Assembly: GCA_965246745.1 (NCBI GenBank)
Contig: OZ251980.1
Span: forward strand, 620,001 to 684,000
Reading direction: 5' to 3'
DNA from: JANXMY01 sp965246745
GTDB taxonomy: Bacteria > Armatimonadota > Armatimonadia > Armatimonadales > Capsulimonadaceae
DNA: 64,000 bases
A program made the translations under genes and the position numbers. Below the pieces are notes generated by a model. It saw nothing but the letters and a program-made list of their open reading frames with translations. It was not told where the DNA came from and did not search any database. Below, in pieces: positions 24,645-33,840 of this stretch (position 1 is the stretch's first letter; each line of letters starts with the position of its first letter).

Positions 24645-25211
24645 TTAACCGGCCAGCACCCGGTCCCGCAGGGCGGAATAAATCAAATGGCCGAGGATCA
24701 AATGCGCGTCCTCCACCATCTGCATGTTGTGCTTCGGCACCACGATCTTATGCTGCGCGGTCTGCGCCAGCCGGCCGCCGTCAAACCCGCTCCAGCCGAG
24801 CGTCACCGCCCCCAGCGCATGCGCCGCGTCCACGGCCGCCAGAATGTTCGGCGAGTTGCCGCTGCCGCTGATCGCCACCAGCAGGTCGCCGGGCCGCAGC
24901 CATGTCCGCGCCTGCCCCGCAAACACTTCCGCGTACTCCGTGTCGTTGCTCCACGCGGTTAAAAGCGGCACGGAATCCACCAGCGACACGCATTCCCACG
25001 GAGCGCCCCCGAGCAGCAGCATGTTTTTCTGAAAGTCCGCCGGCAGATGACTCGCCGTCGCCGCCGACCCGCCGTTGCCGCAGAACACCAGCCGCCGCCG
25101 ATGGCGGTAATTGTCCCAAAACAAGTCAATCGCCGCATCAATCTCGTCCGCCGAGATTTCCGGCAGCAAAAGCGCCATCTCCGTCAAATAAGAATGCCGA
25201 TGAGTTTTCAT
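24645..25211 (-). CDS. SIS-domain sugar-phosphate isomerase (GmhA-like)
   Basis: 188 residues, the length of sedoheptulose-7-phosphate isomerase. RLVFCGNGGSAATASHLPAD is the phosphosugar-binding Gly/Ser motif and LLVAISGSGNSPNILAAVDA the second; EDAHLILGHLIY near the end resembles the GmhA active-site helix. Likely makes D-glycero-manno-heptose precursors for a surface glycan. No hldE-type partner is in the window, so the substrate is inferred. Confidence 0.85.
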   Translation of the reverse strand: MKTHRHSYLTEMALLLPEISADEIDAAIDLFWDNYRHRRRLVFCGNGGSAATASHLPADFQKNMLLLGGAPWECVSLVDSVPLLTAWSNDTEYAEVFAGQARTWLRPGDLLVAISGSGNSPNILAAVDAAHALGAVTLGWSGFDGGRLAQTAQHKIVVPKHNMQMVEDAHLILGHLIYSALRDRVLAG

Positions 25212-25242
25212 TACCGCCCAGTATACTTGATTCCGGGCAAAA

Positions 25243-26409
25243 TCACGCCCCGCGCGAAGGCGCAGGCTTGCGCGAAGAAGCAGCCGTCATAAAAGGCCGC
25301 TCGAAAACGCAGTGAAACCCGTAGCCGAGCAGCAGCATCAGCGGCAAAGCGCCGCACAGCATCACCGCCGCCAAGCCCGCCCCGCCGCAGTGCGCCCCCG
25401 CCCAGCCGCCCAGCAGCATCACCAGCGGCAGATGGATCAAATACACGCTGTACGAGAACGTCCCCAGGCGGACCAGGCCGCCCCACGACAGCGCCCGGTG
25501 CAGCGCGGTCCCGCCCTCGGCGGCCCCTAGCAGCAGCCCCGCAAACAGCAGCCCCCACATGGCATCGGTCAGCGCCTGAAAATGCCCGTGCCGGCTGTCC
25601 GCCAGCGCCGCCGCAATCACCAGCCCCGAGACCGCAAAGTCGCCGAAGTGCAGACGCCCGGCTTTCCCCCCGGCCTGACGCCGCGCCACCAGCCGCGCCG
25701 CCGCCATGCCCAGCGCAAATTCAAATGCCCGCCCGAACACGCTGTACGCCAGCACATAGCCCAGGCTGTCGCTCGGCACAAGCCCGCCCTGCACCAGCGC
25801 CCAGCGAAACCCCGAGCACAGCGCCAGCGTCGTCCAAACCACCCGGCGGGACCCAAACCGCCGAAACGCTTCCACAAGCGCCGGAAACAGCAGGTACAAC
25901 TGAAATTCCAGCGCCAGCGACCACAGCGACCCGTTGATTGAAAGCACATAGCCGGGCCGCAGGTTCTGCGCCATCAGCGCATGTATCCAAATCCAGTTCA
26001 GCGCGTAATGCGCCGCCGCCGGGTCGCGCCCCCACAGCGCCTGCCCCAGCGCCGCGCCGCCGCACAGCGCCAGCACCGCATAATACGGCGGCAGAATGCG
26101 CCGGCAGCGCCTTCCGGCGAACTCCGCCAGCGTCGGCTCGGGCCGGCCCGCTTTGGTGAACGGCCAAAACAAGCAAAACCCCGACAGCACCAAAAACAAG
26201 TTGACCCCGACATGCCCCAGCGACAGCGCCTGCGCCACATCCAGCCGCACGCCGCCCGCCCCGACCGTCCACGACCACTGCCCGCCGAACAGCCAGCAGT
26301 GGTACAGCAGCACCATCAGCATGGCCGCGCCCCGCAGGCCGTCAATGAAATGCAGGCGCGGCGCGGGCTTTTGCGGCAAAGCCGCCGGGTTATGCTGAAG
26401 CAGCGTCAT
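25243..26409 (-). CDS. Acyltransferase family 3 membrane protein (OafA/YrhL-like)
   Basis: 388 residues, about ten membrane helices. The family motif is present near the start, FIDGLRGAAMLMVLLYHCWL (R/H in helix 1), followed by LGHVGVNLFLVLSGFCLFWP. Such enzymes add O-acetyl or other acyl groups to surface sugars. ATG 26409 is preferred over an in-frame TTG at 26415. It lies next to the SIS isomerase and glycosyltransferases, consistent with glycan decoration. Confidence 0.9.
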   Translation of the reverse strand: MTLLQHNPAALPQKPAPRLHFIDGLRGAAMLMVLLYHCWLFGGQWSWTVGAGGVRLDVAQALSLGHVGVNLFLVLSGFCLFWPFTKAGRPEPTLAEFAGRRCRRILPPYYAVLALCGGAALGQALWGRDPAAAHYALNWIWIHALMAQNLRPGYVLSINGSLWSLALEFQLYLLFPALVEAFRRFGSRRVVWTTLALCSGFRWALVQGGLVPSDSLGYVLAYSVFGRAFEFALGMAAARLVARRQAGGKAGRLHFGDFAVSGLVIAAALADSRHGHFQALTDAMWGLLFAGLLLGAAEGGTALHRALSWGGLVRLGTFSYSVYLIHLPLVMLLGGWAGAHCGGAGLAAVMLCGALPLMLLLGYGFHCVFERPFMTAASSRKPAPSRGA

Positions 26410-26504
26410 GGGCAATCCAAAAAAACTTTCCCCTTGCCTGCATTATAGCCTACTTTTCCCCGTCCCGCCCCGCCCCCAAAAAGTTCGGCAGGAAAACAGC
26501 AGGA

Positions 26505-26536
26505 AAAAAGGGCAGGCCCGGCGGCCTGCCCTTTGG
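26505..26536 (-). terminator. Terminator behind the Fn3 protein gene
   Basis: On the minus strand AAAGGGCAGGCC pairs with GGCCTGCCCTTT and is followed by T tract TTTTCC. The stem resembles the dispersed GGGCAGGC palindromes. Confidence 0.75.
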
Positions 26537-26557
26537 AACCACGGGCGGCGGTGCGTT

Positions 26558-29266
26558 CTACGGCAGCGCCGGAAAGGCGTCCAAAACGCTGAACCCCATG
26601 TTGTCCCAGTGACGCTCATCGGCAAACGGCCGATGGTTGATCCAGTAGACTTCGCTCGGATTGTAATTCAGCAGCTCGGCCCGGTCGTTGCCGGTGTGGT
26701 AAAGCTGATGCACAAAGTACACCTGGCACTTATCAAACGGCAGCGCGGTTCCGCTCGGAAACGATGCGTCCTTGATGACCTGCCCCTGCTCCATCACCAC
26801 CGCGCGGGTTCGGGACAAGTACAAGTCGAACTTGTGCCGCTTGTCCAGGTCGCCCGTTCCGCTGTTGAAGTTGGTGCGGCACCACGGCCCTGTCCGGGCG
26901 CACCAGCCGAAGCTGTCCGGCCCGACCCCGTGCTCCTGATGCGTCAGCGGCACCAGGTCCGACAGCGCATCGGCCGCCGTGCCGGGAAACAGCGACAGCG
27001 AATGCGCTTCCGCCTTGATTTCCCAGCGGAACAGCTTGCCGCTCAAAGTCGGCTTGCGGTCCGCAAAGTCCGCAAACTTGCCGGGGTCCACCAGCGTGTC
27101 GCCCGCTTCGCCGACAAACACGTCGCACCAGCGCCGCCCGTCCATATGCGCGTCCACTTCAAATGTCACATGCAGCACTTTGCCGCCGGACAAGTCCGCC
27201 GTGGCGTTGGGCATCATCACCAGCGACGCATTGTTGTTGTGCACCGGGCTGTTCGAGCGCGGAGTCCCGCCGTCGTACAGCGTGTCCATGAAGTGATTTC
27301 CCATGAAAAACACTTTGGTGTCGTCCAGGTCGCCGCCGTAATCGCGGATCGTCCATTTGTCGTTGGCGAACGACTGATACGCGCCCGCCAGGCCGTAGTT
27401 CGTGCTCCCGACCTGCGCCGGAAGCGGCTGCTCCACCAGCGGCTGCTCGCCCCGGAACGTGTCGAAAAACGCCTGAGCGCCCGGCAAAGTCCGGGGCGCG
27501 AAAGGGACCGAAACCGCGCCTGACGACGCCAGCACGAGCGGCAGGTTCGACGGGTCGCCCTGGCCGTTGATCGCCTGGTGCATGCCGTCCATCTGCATCG
27601 CGCCCGGCCCGGCCATGCCGTCCATCGTCTGAAACGGTCCCAGCTTGTCCACCGCTTCCACCACCAAATGCGCTCCGGCGGACAAGCCGTTCATTTCAAT
27701 CGAAAGGCTGCCGCCGCTGTATTTGACCGTGCTCGGGTGCGCCGGGTCATACGCCCGGTAATCCGCCGCGCCCGGCACGGCGGCAAACGAAACCGTCGCG
27801 CTGTCGTCGTTTGCCGTCACCTCGGTAATCTGCACCGCCGCGCCCGCCGCCGCCGGCGGCCCCGAAAGCGCCGCCGCCGTCTGCGGAGCGCACGCGCCGC
27901 TTTCAAGTGTCCGGGTCCAAAGAACGTTCGACGCGGACACCGTGTACGAGTGCGACTCGCCCGGCTGCACGGAGTCGTCATACGCATTCAGGCCCCACAC
28001 GCCGCCGAGAAAGCGCCGGCCGTCGCGGTACACCGTGTAAGTAAAGTTGCTGCCCGAGCCGCGCCACGTCAGATGAATACGCGGCTTCCCGCCGTTCCAC
28101 TCCGGCACGGCGGCCAGCGCCGTCGGCACGGTCGGCGGGTCCGGGTTCCAGCTCGGCGACTGCGCGGGGTCCCACGCGCCCTGCGCGGTCGCCAGGGCCG
28201 ACGGCAGGCTTTCGGTGCCCTGAGCGTCCACCGCCGTGACCGTGTAAGTCAGGCCGGTGCTCCAAACACTCAGCGGCAGGGTGTAGGAAGTCCCCGCCAC
28301 TTTCCCGATCAGCGCCGAATACTGATACACATTGTACGACGCCGCGCCGGGCACGGGGGACCAGGTCAGCATATCGGTCTGCCCGCCCGCCCATGACCCC
28401 GTTACGGTCAAATTGACCGGAGCCGTGAAGCCGTCGGCGGTCGGGGGCGGGTTCGGCGCGGTCGCCGAGACCGATGCCGACTTCGCGCTTTCGCCGCCGG
28501 GGCCGGTCGCCGACACGGCATACGCGTAGGTCTGCCCGGAAGCCACATCCATATCCGTCAGGCCCGGCGTGTCCTGCGCGGCCAGCTTGACGCCGTCCCG
28601 ATACACGGTGTATCCCGACGCGCCCGGCACGGCGTTCCAGGCCAGGACCACATGGGCCATCGCCATGCCGCCGCATTTCGGGCAGCTCGCCGACCACTGC
28701 GGGGCCGCCGCAACGCCGGACGGCGCGGCGGGGCAGGAAAGCCGGTTTTCGTTCAGCGCAATCCGGTCCAGGTAAAACGCCGGCAGCGGGCCGGACGTGT
28801 TGTTTTGGAACCACAAGCCGTCCCAGTCGGACACCCCGCCGGCCCCGAGCCGGGCCAGGGGCACCGCCACTTGCTGCCAGCGCGGGCGCAGCGGCGTCAG
28901 GGCCACGCCCGGCTGCGGCAGGCCGTTTCGGGTCGCACGGACCACAATCTGCTGACCGCCGACCGGGCCGCCGTTGACCCAAAACGTAATCGAAGCGCGA
29001 TCCGCCGTCGGCAGCGCGTCATGGTGCAGGTAGACCGCCTGCCACGCGCCTTCCTGCGCCCTGATGGAGTGCGCCGACAAAGCCGGCGCGGAATTGGTGA
29101 GGGTGTCGCTCCCCCAGCCCCAGTACTGCCAGCCGTTTTGCAGCGACCCGGCGTAGATGGTCTGGCTTGCGCTCGGAACCGACACCGCCGCGCGGGACGC
29201 GGCGGCCGGCACGGCGCACAGCGACAGCAAAGCTGCCAAAAGTCGAAAAGAGGGTCTCGAGATCAT
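26558..29266 (-). CDS. Secreted multi-domain protein with fibronectin type III-like repeats
   Basis: 902 residues. Signal peptide MISRPSFRLLAALLSLCAVP cut near AAASRA. Residues about 35-170 look like a carbohydrate-binding jelly roll (WQAVYLHHDALPTADRASIT ... FYLDRIALNE). Three or four Fn3-type units follow (HVVLAWNAVPGASGYTVYRD; DMLTWSPVPGAASYNVYQYS; RIHLTWRGSGSNFTYTVYRD), and a C-terminal domain of about 330 residues (YGGDLDDTKVFFMGNHFMDT ... HVTFEVDAHMDGRRWCDVFV) has a lectin/glucanase-like look but no catalytic motif I can name. Probably an extracellular glycan-binding protein. AAAGGGAAACCG precedes the ATG. Confidence 0.8.
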   Translation of the reverse strand: MISRPSFRLLAALLSLCAVPAAASRAAVSVPSASQTIYAGSLQNGWQYWGWGSDTLTNSAPALSAHSIRAQEGAWQAVYLHHDALPTADRASITFWVNGGPVGGQQIVVRATRNGLPQPGVALTPLRPRWQQVAVPLARLGAGGVSDWDGLWFQNNTSGPLPAFYLDRIALNENRLSCPAAPSGVAAAPQWSASCPKCGGMAMAHVVLAWNAVPGASGYTVYRDGVKLAAQDTPGLTDMDVASGQTYAYAVSATGPGGESAKSASVSATAPNPPPTADGFTAPVNLTVTGSWAGGQTDMLTWSPVPGAASYNVYQYSALIGKVAGTSYTLPLSVWSTGLTYTVTAVDAQGTESLPSALATAQGAWDPAQSPSWNPDPPTVPTALAAVPEWNGGKPRIHLTWRGSGSNFTYTVYRDGRRFLGGVWGLNAYDDSVQPGESHSYTVSASNVLWTRTLESGACAPQTAAALSGPPAAAGAAVQITEVTANDDSATVSFAAVPGAADYRAYDPAHPSTVKYSGGSLSIEMNGLSAGAHLVVEAVDKLGPFQTMDGMAGPGAMQMDGMHQAINGQGDPSNLPLVLASSGAVSVPFAPRTLPGAQAFFDTFRGEQPLVEQPLPAQVGSTNYGLAGAYQSFANDKWTIRDYGGDLDDTKVFFMGNHFMDTLYDGGTPRSNSPVHNNNASLVMMPNATADLSGGKVLHVTFEVDAHMDGRRWCDVFVGEAGDTLVDPGKFADFADRKPTLSGKLFRWEIKAEAHSLSLFPGTAADALSDLVPLTHQEHGVGPDSFGWCARTGPWCRTNFNSGTGDLDKRHKFDLYLSRTRAVVMEQGQVIKDASFPSGTALPFDKCQVYFVHQLYHTGNDRAELLNYNPSEVYWINHRPFADERHWDNMGFSVLDAFPALP

Positions 29267-29288
29267 TCGGTTTCCCTTTATATTTAAT

Positions 29289-29340
29289 CAGCGCCGGGCG
29301 CTGAGTAAGTGTGTGATTAGCCCGCAGACAATCTGCGGGC
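29289..29340 (-). promoter_or_regulatory. Two hairpins in the leader of the Fn3 gene
   Basis: CAGCGCCCGGCGCTG (29289-29303) and GCCCGCAG..CTGCGGGC (29320-29340) would fold in the 5' leader; no T tract follows. Otherwise 29267-29489 holds nothing I recognise. Confidence 0.4.
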
Positions 29341-29489
29341 ATTCACATCTTCGGGGAAAACCGAGGGCGCGGACAGAGGAAAGGGCCGGAATCTGGCGGA
29401 AACTCGTATAACAACGTGGAAACGGACAGGCCCCAAAAAGGCCGCGCGGGGAAGGGGAGAAACACTGAAAAAAGGGGGCTGACGATTGG

Positions 29490-31334
29490 TCACTTTGCCG
29501 GCGGCATCGCTTCGTCTTCCGCCGGCGCTTCCGCTTCATCGAACTGAGCGGCATACAGCGCCGCATACGCGCCGCTTGCTTCCAAAAGCGCCGCATGGGT
29601 GCCGCGCTCGACAATCCGGCCCCGGTCCAGCACCAAAATCAGATCGGCGGCGAGAATTGTAGACAAACGATGGGCAATCGCAAATGTCGTTCGGCCCGCC
29701 ATCAGCGGGGCGAGCGCGGACTGAATCAAGCGCTCGGACTGCGTATCGAGCGCCGAAGTCGCTTCATCCAAAATCAAAATCCGGGGGTTTTTAAGAATGG
29801 CGCGGGCAATCGCCACCCGCTGCTTTTCGCCCCCGGACAGCTTGTAGCCGCGCTCCCCGACCACCGTGTCGTAGCCGCCCGGCAGCGACGCGATATGCTC
29901 GTGGATCGCCGCCGCCCGCGCCGCCGCAATCAGCGCGTCGTCGGTCGCGTCGGGATTGCCGTAGCGCAGGTTAGCCTTGATCGTGTCATGCACCAGGTAT
30001 GTTTCCTGCGTCACGACCCCGATGGCCTGCCCGAGCGACTCCAGCTTGATCTGCTTGATGTCCACGCCGTCAATCAAGACCCGCCCGGCATCGGGGTCGT
30101 ACAGCCGGGGGATCAGCGAAGTCAGCGTCGTTTTGCCCGACCCTGAATGCCCCACCAGCGCGATAAGCTGTCCGGGCTTCGCTTCCAGCGTAATCGAATC
30201 CAGAGTCGGCTCCGCCTGCGCGTCGTCGTAGCGAAATGTCACCCCTTCAAACGCCACTTCGCCGCGCATCTGGCCCGGCGACAGCGCCAAAGCGCCCGGC
30301 GCGTCTACAATTTCCTGCTTGAGGTCCAAATACTCGAAAATGCGATGGAACAGCGCCAAAGCGCTCGTCACCTCCACCTGCACATTCAAAAGGCCGGTTA
30401 AGGGGAAAAAGAGGCGGGCTTGCAGCACCGTAAACGCCACAATCGTGCCGAGCGAAAGGCGCGTGTCGCCGTGCGCCACCACCAGGTCCGCCGCCAGCCA
30501 GTAGACCAGCACGGGGGTCAGGGAAAACGTCAACCCGATCAAGTTGAAAAAGACCCGGAACACCATCGCCTGCTTGATCTGCGCGGCGGTCAGGCCGTCG
30601 TTTTCGCCCGCAAACTTCGCCCGCGCGAGGCTTGCCCGCCCGCTCGTTTTCGCCAGCAGCACCCCGGACACCGACAGCGTTTCCTGCATGGTCGAATTGA
30701 GGTCCGCCAGCCGGGTCTGCACTTCGGTGCGGATGCCCTGCCCCCATTCCCCCACCCACTTGCCGACCCACGCAAACAGCGGCAGCACCCCGACCGACAG
30801 CAGGGTCAGCCGCCAGTCCAGATAAATCATCGCCGCGAGCGTAGACAGCACAATCGCCGTGTTCGACAGCACCGTCGCCGCCGTGTCGCTGAGAACAGAC
30901 TGCACCCCGCCGACATCGTTGGCAAGCCGGGACTGAATTTCCCCGGTCCGCGTGTCGGCGAAAAACCGCAGGGCCATCCCCTGCAAATGCGCGTAAAGCT
31001 GATTTCGCAGATCGCGCATGATCCGCTGCCCGACCAGAATGCTCTCGTAGCCGTAAAAGAGCGTCAAAGCGGTAGACCCCAGCGTCGCCAGCAGCGTCAG
31101 CCCCGTGTCGCGCGTCACCAGCGCCATGTCCCGCCCCAGCAGCCCTTGATTGATCACGGCTTGCAGCAAAAACGGCGGCAGCAAACCCAGCGCCGCCGCC
31201 GCCAGCACCGCCGCCGCAATCAGCGCCACCTCCCGGCCGTAGGGCGCGAACGTCCCCATCACCCGGCGCAGCGTTTCCGCCTCCAGCGGCGTCTTTTCGC
31301 GCCCCGCCGCCCCGCCCCGCATTGCAACAGCCAC
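29490..31334 (-). CDS. ABC exporter, fused permease and ATPase (MsbA/LmrA type)
   Basis: 614 residues: six membrane helices in about residues 20-310, then a complete ATPase with Walker A LVGHSGSGKTTLTSL, Q-loop VVTQETYLVHDT, signature YKLSGGEKQRVAIA, Walker B ILILDEATSALD and H-loop IAHRLST. Works as a homodimer or with a partner half-exporter; the second such gene is at 43114. Substrate unknown. GTG 31334 has GAGGG 8 nt upstream, and ATG 31322 is in frame. Confidence 0.93.
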   Translation of the reverse strand: MAVAMRGGAAGREKTPLEAETLRRVMGTFAPYGREVALIAAAVLAAAALGLLPPFLLQAVINQGLLGRDMALVTRDTGLTLLATLGSTALTLFYGYESILVGQRIMRDLRNQLYAHLQGMALRFFADTRTGEIQSRLANDVGGVQSVLSDTAATVLSNTAIVLSTLAAMIYLDWRLTLLSVGVLPLFAWVGKWVGEWGQGIRTEVQTRLADLNSTMQETLSVSGVLLAKTSGRASLARAKFAGENDGLTAAQIKQAMVFRVFFNLIGLTFSLTPVLVYWLAADLVVAHGDTRLSLGTIVAFTVLQARLFFPLTGLLNVQVEVTSALALFHRIFEYLDLKQEIVDAPGALALSPGQMRGEVAFEGVTFRYDDAQAEPTLDSITLEAKPGQLIALVGHSGSGKTTLTSLIPRLYDPDAGRVLIDGVDIKQIKLESLGQAIGVVTQETYLVHDTIKANLRYGNPDATDDALIAAARAAAIHEHIASLPGGYDTVVGERGYKLSGGEKQRVAIARAILKNPRILILDEATSALDTQSERLIQSALAPLMAGRTTFAIAHRLSTILAADLILVLDRGRIVERGTHAALLEASGAYAALYAAQFDEAEAPAEDEAMPPAK

Positions 31335-31381
31335 GCTTCAGCCCTCTGCCGCTATTGTACCGCATGCTTACACCCGTTGTA

Positions 31382-31409
31382 TTGCAAAACAGCATGATTT
31401 CGGTATAAT
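31382..31409 (+). promoter_or_regulatory. Promoter of the MazEF-type pair
   Basis: TTGCAA, 16-bp spacer, TATAAT (31404-31409), then GAGGAGAACAAAATG. Confidence 0.6.
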
Positions 31410-31427
31410 AACAGCGAGGAGAACAAA

Positions 31428-31733
31428 ATGCCCCCAGTTCAACATGCCCTGCCCCCCGGACGGCAGCGCAGTCCAAAGGAAACGCAGGCGACAAGCCTGC
31501 GCGTCACCCCGACATGTTTGGAGCTATGGGATGCACTGGCCTCGCGGGAGGGGCTGTCGCGGACGGGTTATTTGGAAACAACAATCCGGCGGCTGGCGGC
31601 GGAGAAAAAAGTCAAAACTCAGGCTGAGTCTCTGGCAGGGCAGGTCACTCAAGCCGCTCTTGCCGGACCGATCGCCGAACTCTGGGATACGCCGGAAGAA
31701 GATGAAGCGTGGGCGCATCTTGGAGACCTTTGA
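31428..31733 (+). CDS. Antitoxin partner of a MazF-type toxin
   Basis: 101 residues. The middle, TSLRVTPTCLELWDALASRE followed by GLSRTGYLETTIRRLA, looks like a ribbon-helix-helix DNA-binding domain. The C-terminal acidic tail (ELWDTPEEDEAWAHLGDL) is the toxin-neutralising type. GAGGAG precedes the ATG. Its stop overlaps the toxin start (TGATG). Assignment rests mainly on the toxin next door. Confidence 0.8.
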   Translation: MPPVQHALPPGRQRSPKETQATSLRVTPTCLELWDALASREGLSRTGYLETTIRRLAAEKKVKTQAESLAGQVTQAALAGPIAELWDTPEEDEAWAHLGDL

Positions 31734-32068
31734 TGAGCCTCTACAAACGCGGCGATGTCGTGATCCTGCCGTTTCCATACTCGGGAGCGCCCGGCGCAAA
31801 GCCGCGCCCCGCTTTGGTGCTTGCGGCCATTCCCTACGGCGCTCATACGGACTATATCGTGTGCATTATCAGCACCCAAAACGCGCCCGACCCCGTAAGC
31901 ATTGCTTTGAGTCTTACAGACATCACCGCAGGAGTGCTGCGAAAGCAAAGCTACTTGCGTCCTGCCTACCTCTTTACAACCAGCGAGCACCGCGTGAACC
32001 GCAAAGTCGGCGTGATGAAACCAGAGATGGTAAAGGTGGCTCTTCAAACACTTAACGCGCTGTTTTAG
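31733..32068 (+). CDS. MazF/PemK-type toxin
   Basis: 111 residues. MSLYKRGDVVILPFPYSGAP, then KPRPALVLA and DYIVCIIST are the hallmark strands of the MazF/PemK endoribonuclease fold (GDVVxxxFP, RPALVL, catalytic-region Thr/Ser), and KSYLRPAYLFTT closes the barrel. It is complete, unlike the two other toxin genes in the window. Cuts mRNA when not bound by the antitoxin encoded just upstream. Confidence 0.92.
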   Translation: MSLYKRGDVVILPFPYSGAPGAKPRPALVLAAIPYGAHTDYIVCIISTQNAPDPVSIALSLTDITAGVLRKQSYLRPAYLFTTSEHRVNRKVGVMKPEMVKVALQTLNALF

Positions 32069-32151
32069 ACTGAGAATCACCCCGCCCCACATTGCATCCG
32101 CCGCATTCTCACCCTCCGCCGCTACTGTAGCTGCTCGAGGCCCAAACGGGC

Positions 32152-32181
32152 TTGACAGCGGTTTCGCCTTTGTGCTATCCT
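32152..32181 (+). promoter_or_regulatory. Promoter and structured leader of the pseudopilin-like gene
   Basis: TTGACA (32152-32157), 18 bp, TATCCT (32176-32181). The leader then holds CCGACTAAATCAGTCGG and a very strong hairpin at 32223-32252 (CGCCCCGCCGGT/ACCGGCGGGGCG), without a T tract. These account for most of the 290-nt gap 32069-32358. Confidence 0.6.
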
Positions 32182-32358
32182 ATGTCCGACTAAATCAGTC
32201 GGAGATTATTCCCGAAGTAAGACGCCCCGCCGGTTTGCAGACCGGCGGGGCGTGGAATGGATGCGGAGGCCACATCGTCTTGCCGGCGTTAGTGTACCCT
32301 CTTTTCCTCTTTGCGCGTCGTCTCCCCAGCACACTTGCCCGGAAAAGAGGAGTTTCCC

Positions 32359-33186
32359 ATGCCCGTTTTCACGCCTGCCCCCCGCCGCGCCGCGCCCCGT
32401 GCCGCGCTCGGCTTTACGCTGATTGAGCTGCTCGTTGTCATCGCGGTCATTTCGATTTTGGCGGCGATTTTGTTTCCCGTGTTCCAAAAAGTCCGCGAAA
32501 ACGCCCGCCGGACCGCCTGCCTATCAAACTTGAAACAGGTCGGATTGGCCTCGCTTCAGTACAGCCAGGACAACGACGAATATGTTGTCCTCACCGAGCG
32601 CGGCGGCGATATTGACGACGACCACGAATACTACTGGGGGGACATGCTTCAGCCCTACCTCAAAAGCTGGGCCGTCCTGCACTGCCCCGACTCGGCCCAG
32701 ACCATGCAGTTTAAAAGCAGCCCGCCGTCCCCCTCGGCGTACAGCCAGCAGTGGGCGTATGACTACGGCATCAACGACATCGTTGACGGCACACCGATCT
32801 GCACCACCGCGCCCGACGACCCCGCCTGCACGCATCTTGGCGTCGCCGGACAGCCCCTCGCGGCCGTGACCGCCCCCGCGCAGACCATCTTGATCTGCGA
32901 CAATGTTCCGGCCGCTGAAGATACCGGCGACCTCAACAGCACCGGCCTGACCGTCGCTCCCGCCGACCTCAGCCATAGCCGCCATGAAATCAACTGGCAG
33001 CGCGGGTCCCGTCAGCCCCAGTATCTCAATGTCAATGGCCGCTCGCAGGACGGCTTCCCGCGCCACAGCGACGGCTTCGTGCTTGTCATGGCCGACGGCC
33101 ACGCCAAATGGAGGCAAAGAAAACTGGTCAACGGCTTGTATACCGGCGGAACCCAGGACCGCGAATGGATCGCCGTTCAGCCGTAG
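32359..33186 (+). CDS. Type II secretion/pseudopilin-like protein (H...DG, DUF1559-like)
   Basis: 275 residues. A short basic leader, then the prepilin cleavage/methylation motif GFTLIELLVVIAVISILAAI, followed by the Armatimonadota/Planctomycete-style continuation FQKVRENARRTACLSNLKQV and a C-terminal H-x(n)-DG block (FPRHSDGFVLVMADGHAKWR). Cleaved at G/F by prepilin peptidase and kept in the membrane; role unknown, as these genomes carry many paralogues. ATG 32359 has GAGGAG 6 nt upstream; an in-frame ATG at 32311 lacks one. Confidence 0.92.
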   Translation: MPVFTPAPRRAAPRAALGFTLIELLVVIAVISILAAILFPVFQKVRENARRTACLSNLKQVGLASLQYSQDNDEYVVLTERGGDIDDDHEYYWGDMLQPYLKSWAVLHCPDSAQTMQFKSSPPSPSAYSQQWAYDYGINDIVDGTPICTTAPDDPACTHLGVAGQPLAAVTAPAQTILICDNVPAAEDTGDLNSTGLTVAPADLSHSRHEINWQRGSRQPQYLNVNGRSQDGFPRHSDGFVLVMADGHAKWRQRKLVNGLYTGGTQDREWIAVQP

Positions 33187-33353
33187 AGTGCCCAACAAAA
33201 ACCCAAACCTCACCCTGGAGCTGCGTTCCGATACGCAGCAATGCCGCAGGCATACCCTCTCCTTTATGCCTGCGGCATTGCCGCGTATCGAAAGGAGAGG
33301 GTGGCGAGGAGCGAGCCGGGTGAGGCTCTTCGTCCAAAAGGTTTTGTTAGGGT
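33187..33353. repeat. Large nested inverted repeat
   Basis: Inner hairpin 33229-33290: CGATACGCAGCAATGCCGCA/TGCGGCATTGCCGCGTATCG with one mismatch. Outer matches: CCAACAAAAACC/GGTTTTGTTAGG and CCTCACCC/GGGTGAGG. The motif GAGAGGGTGGC..GGGTGAGG recurs at 37565-37620. It lies between converging genes and could stop transcription both ways. Confidence 0.7.
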
Positions 33354-33375
33354 CTCTTGGCCCCGGCGTTTCGCC

Positions 33376-33840
33376 CTATCTTCCCAGGCTCGTTTGGACC
33401 CACGCGGCTATCGCCGAGGCGGGCCGTGCGCCGGAGGCTCGCGCGGCTTCTTTGCCGTCCGTGAACACGGCCATTGTCGGGATAGACTGGATGCCGAACC
33501 GTGCCCCGAGGCCCGGCAGCGCTTCGGTGTTGATTTTGACCACCAGCCACTGGCCGGCCTGCGCCGCCGCCACTTTCTCGATCTCCGGCGCAACCTGGCG
33601 GCACGGGCCGCACCAGGGCGCCCAGAAATCCACAACCACCGGCAGCGGGGACCCGGCCACGAGCGCGGCAAAAACGCCGTCGCTTAGGATGTCGAGCGGC
33701 GCGGCAACCCCCGGCAGCGGTGTCTGGCACTGCCCGCAGACCCCGGTTTCGGGCAGACGGGCGAACGGAACGCGGTTGCGGCGTCCGCAGCACGCACACG
33801 TCTCAATAACACCCTTGTCGTCCAGCGTCGGCTTGGTCAT
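33376..33840 (-). CDS. Thioredoxin 2-like protein with N-terminal zinc finger (TrxC type)
   Basis: 154 residues. CACCGRRNRVPFARLPETGV ... CGQC gives the TrxC-type four-Cys zinc ribbon; the thioredoxin fold follows with active site FWAPWCGPCRQ and cis-Pro loop QSIPTMAVFTDG. Reduces cytoplasmic disulphides; possibly the reductant for ribonucleotide reductase, though class II enzymes may use other donors. ATG 33840 lies inside the end of the NUDIX gene (38-nt overlap), so the two are co-transcribed. Confidence 0.94.
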   Translation of the reverse strand: MTKPTLDDKGVIETCACCGRRNRVPFARLPETGVCGQCQTPLPGVAAPLDILSDGVFAALVAGSPLPVVVDFWAPWCGPCRQVAPEIEKVAAAQAGQWLVVKINTEALPGLGARFGIQSIPTMAVFTDGKEAARASGARPASAIAAWVQTSLGR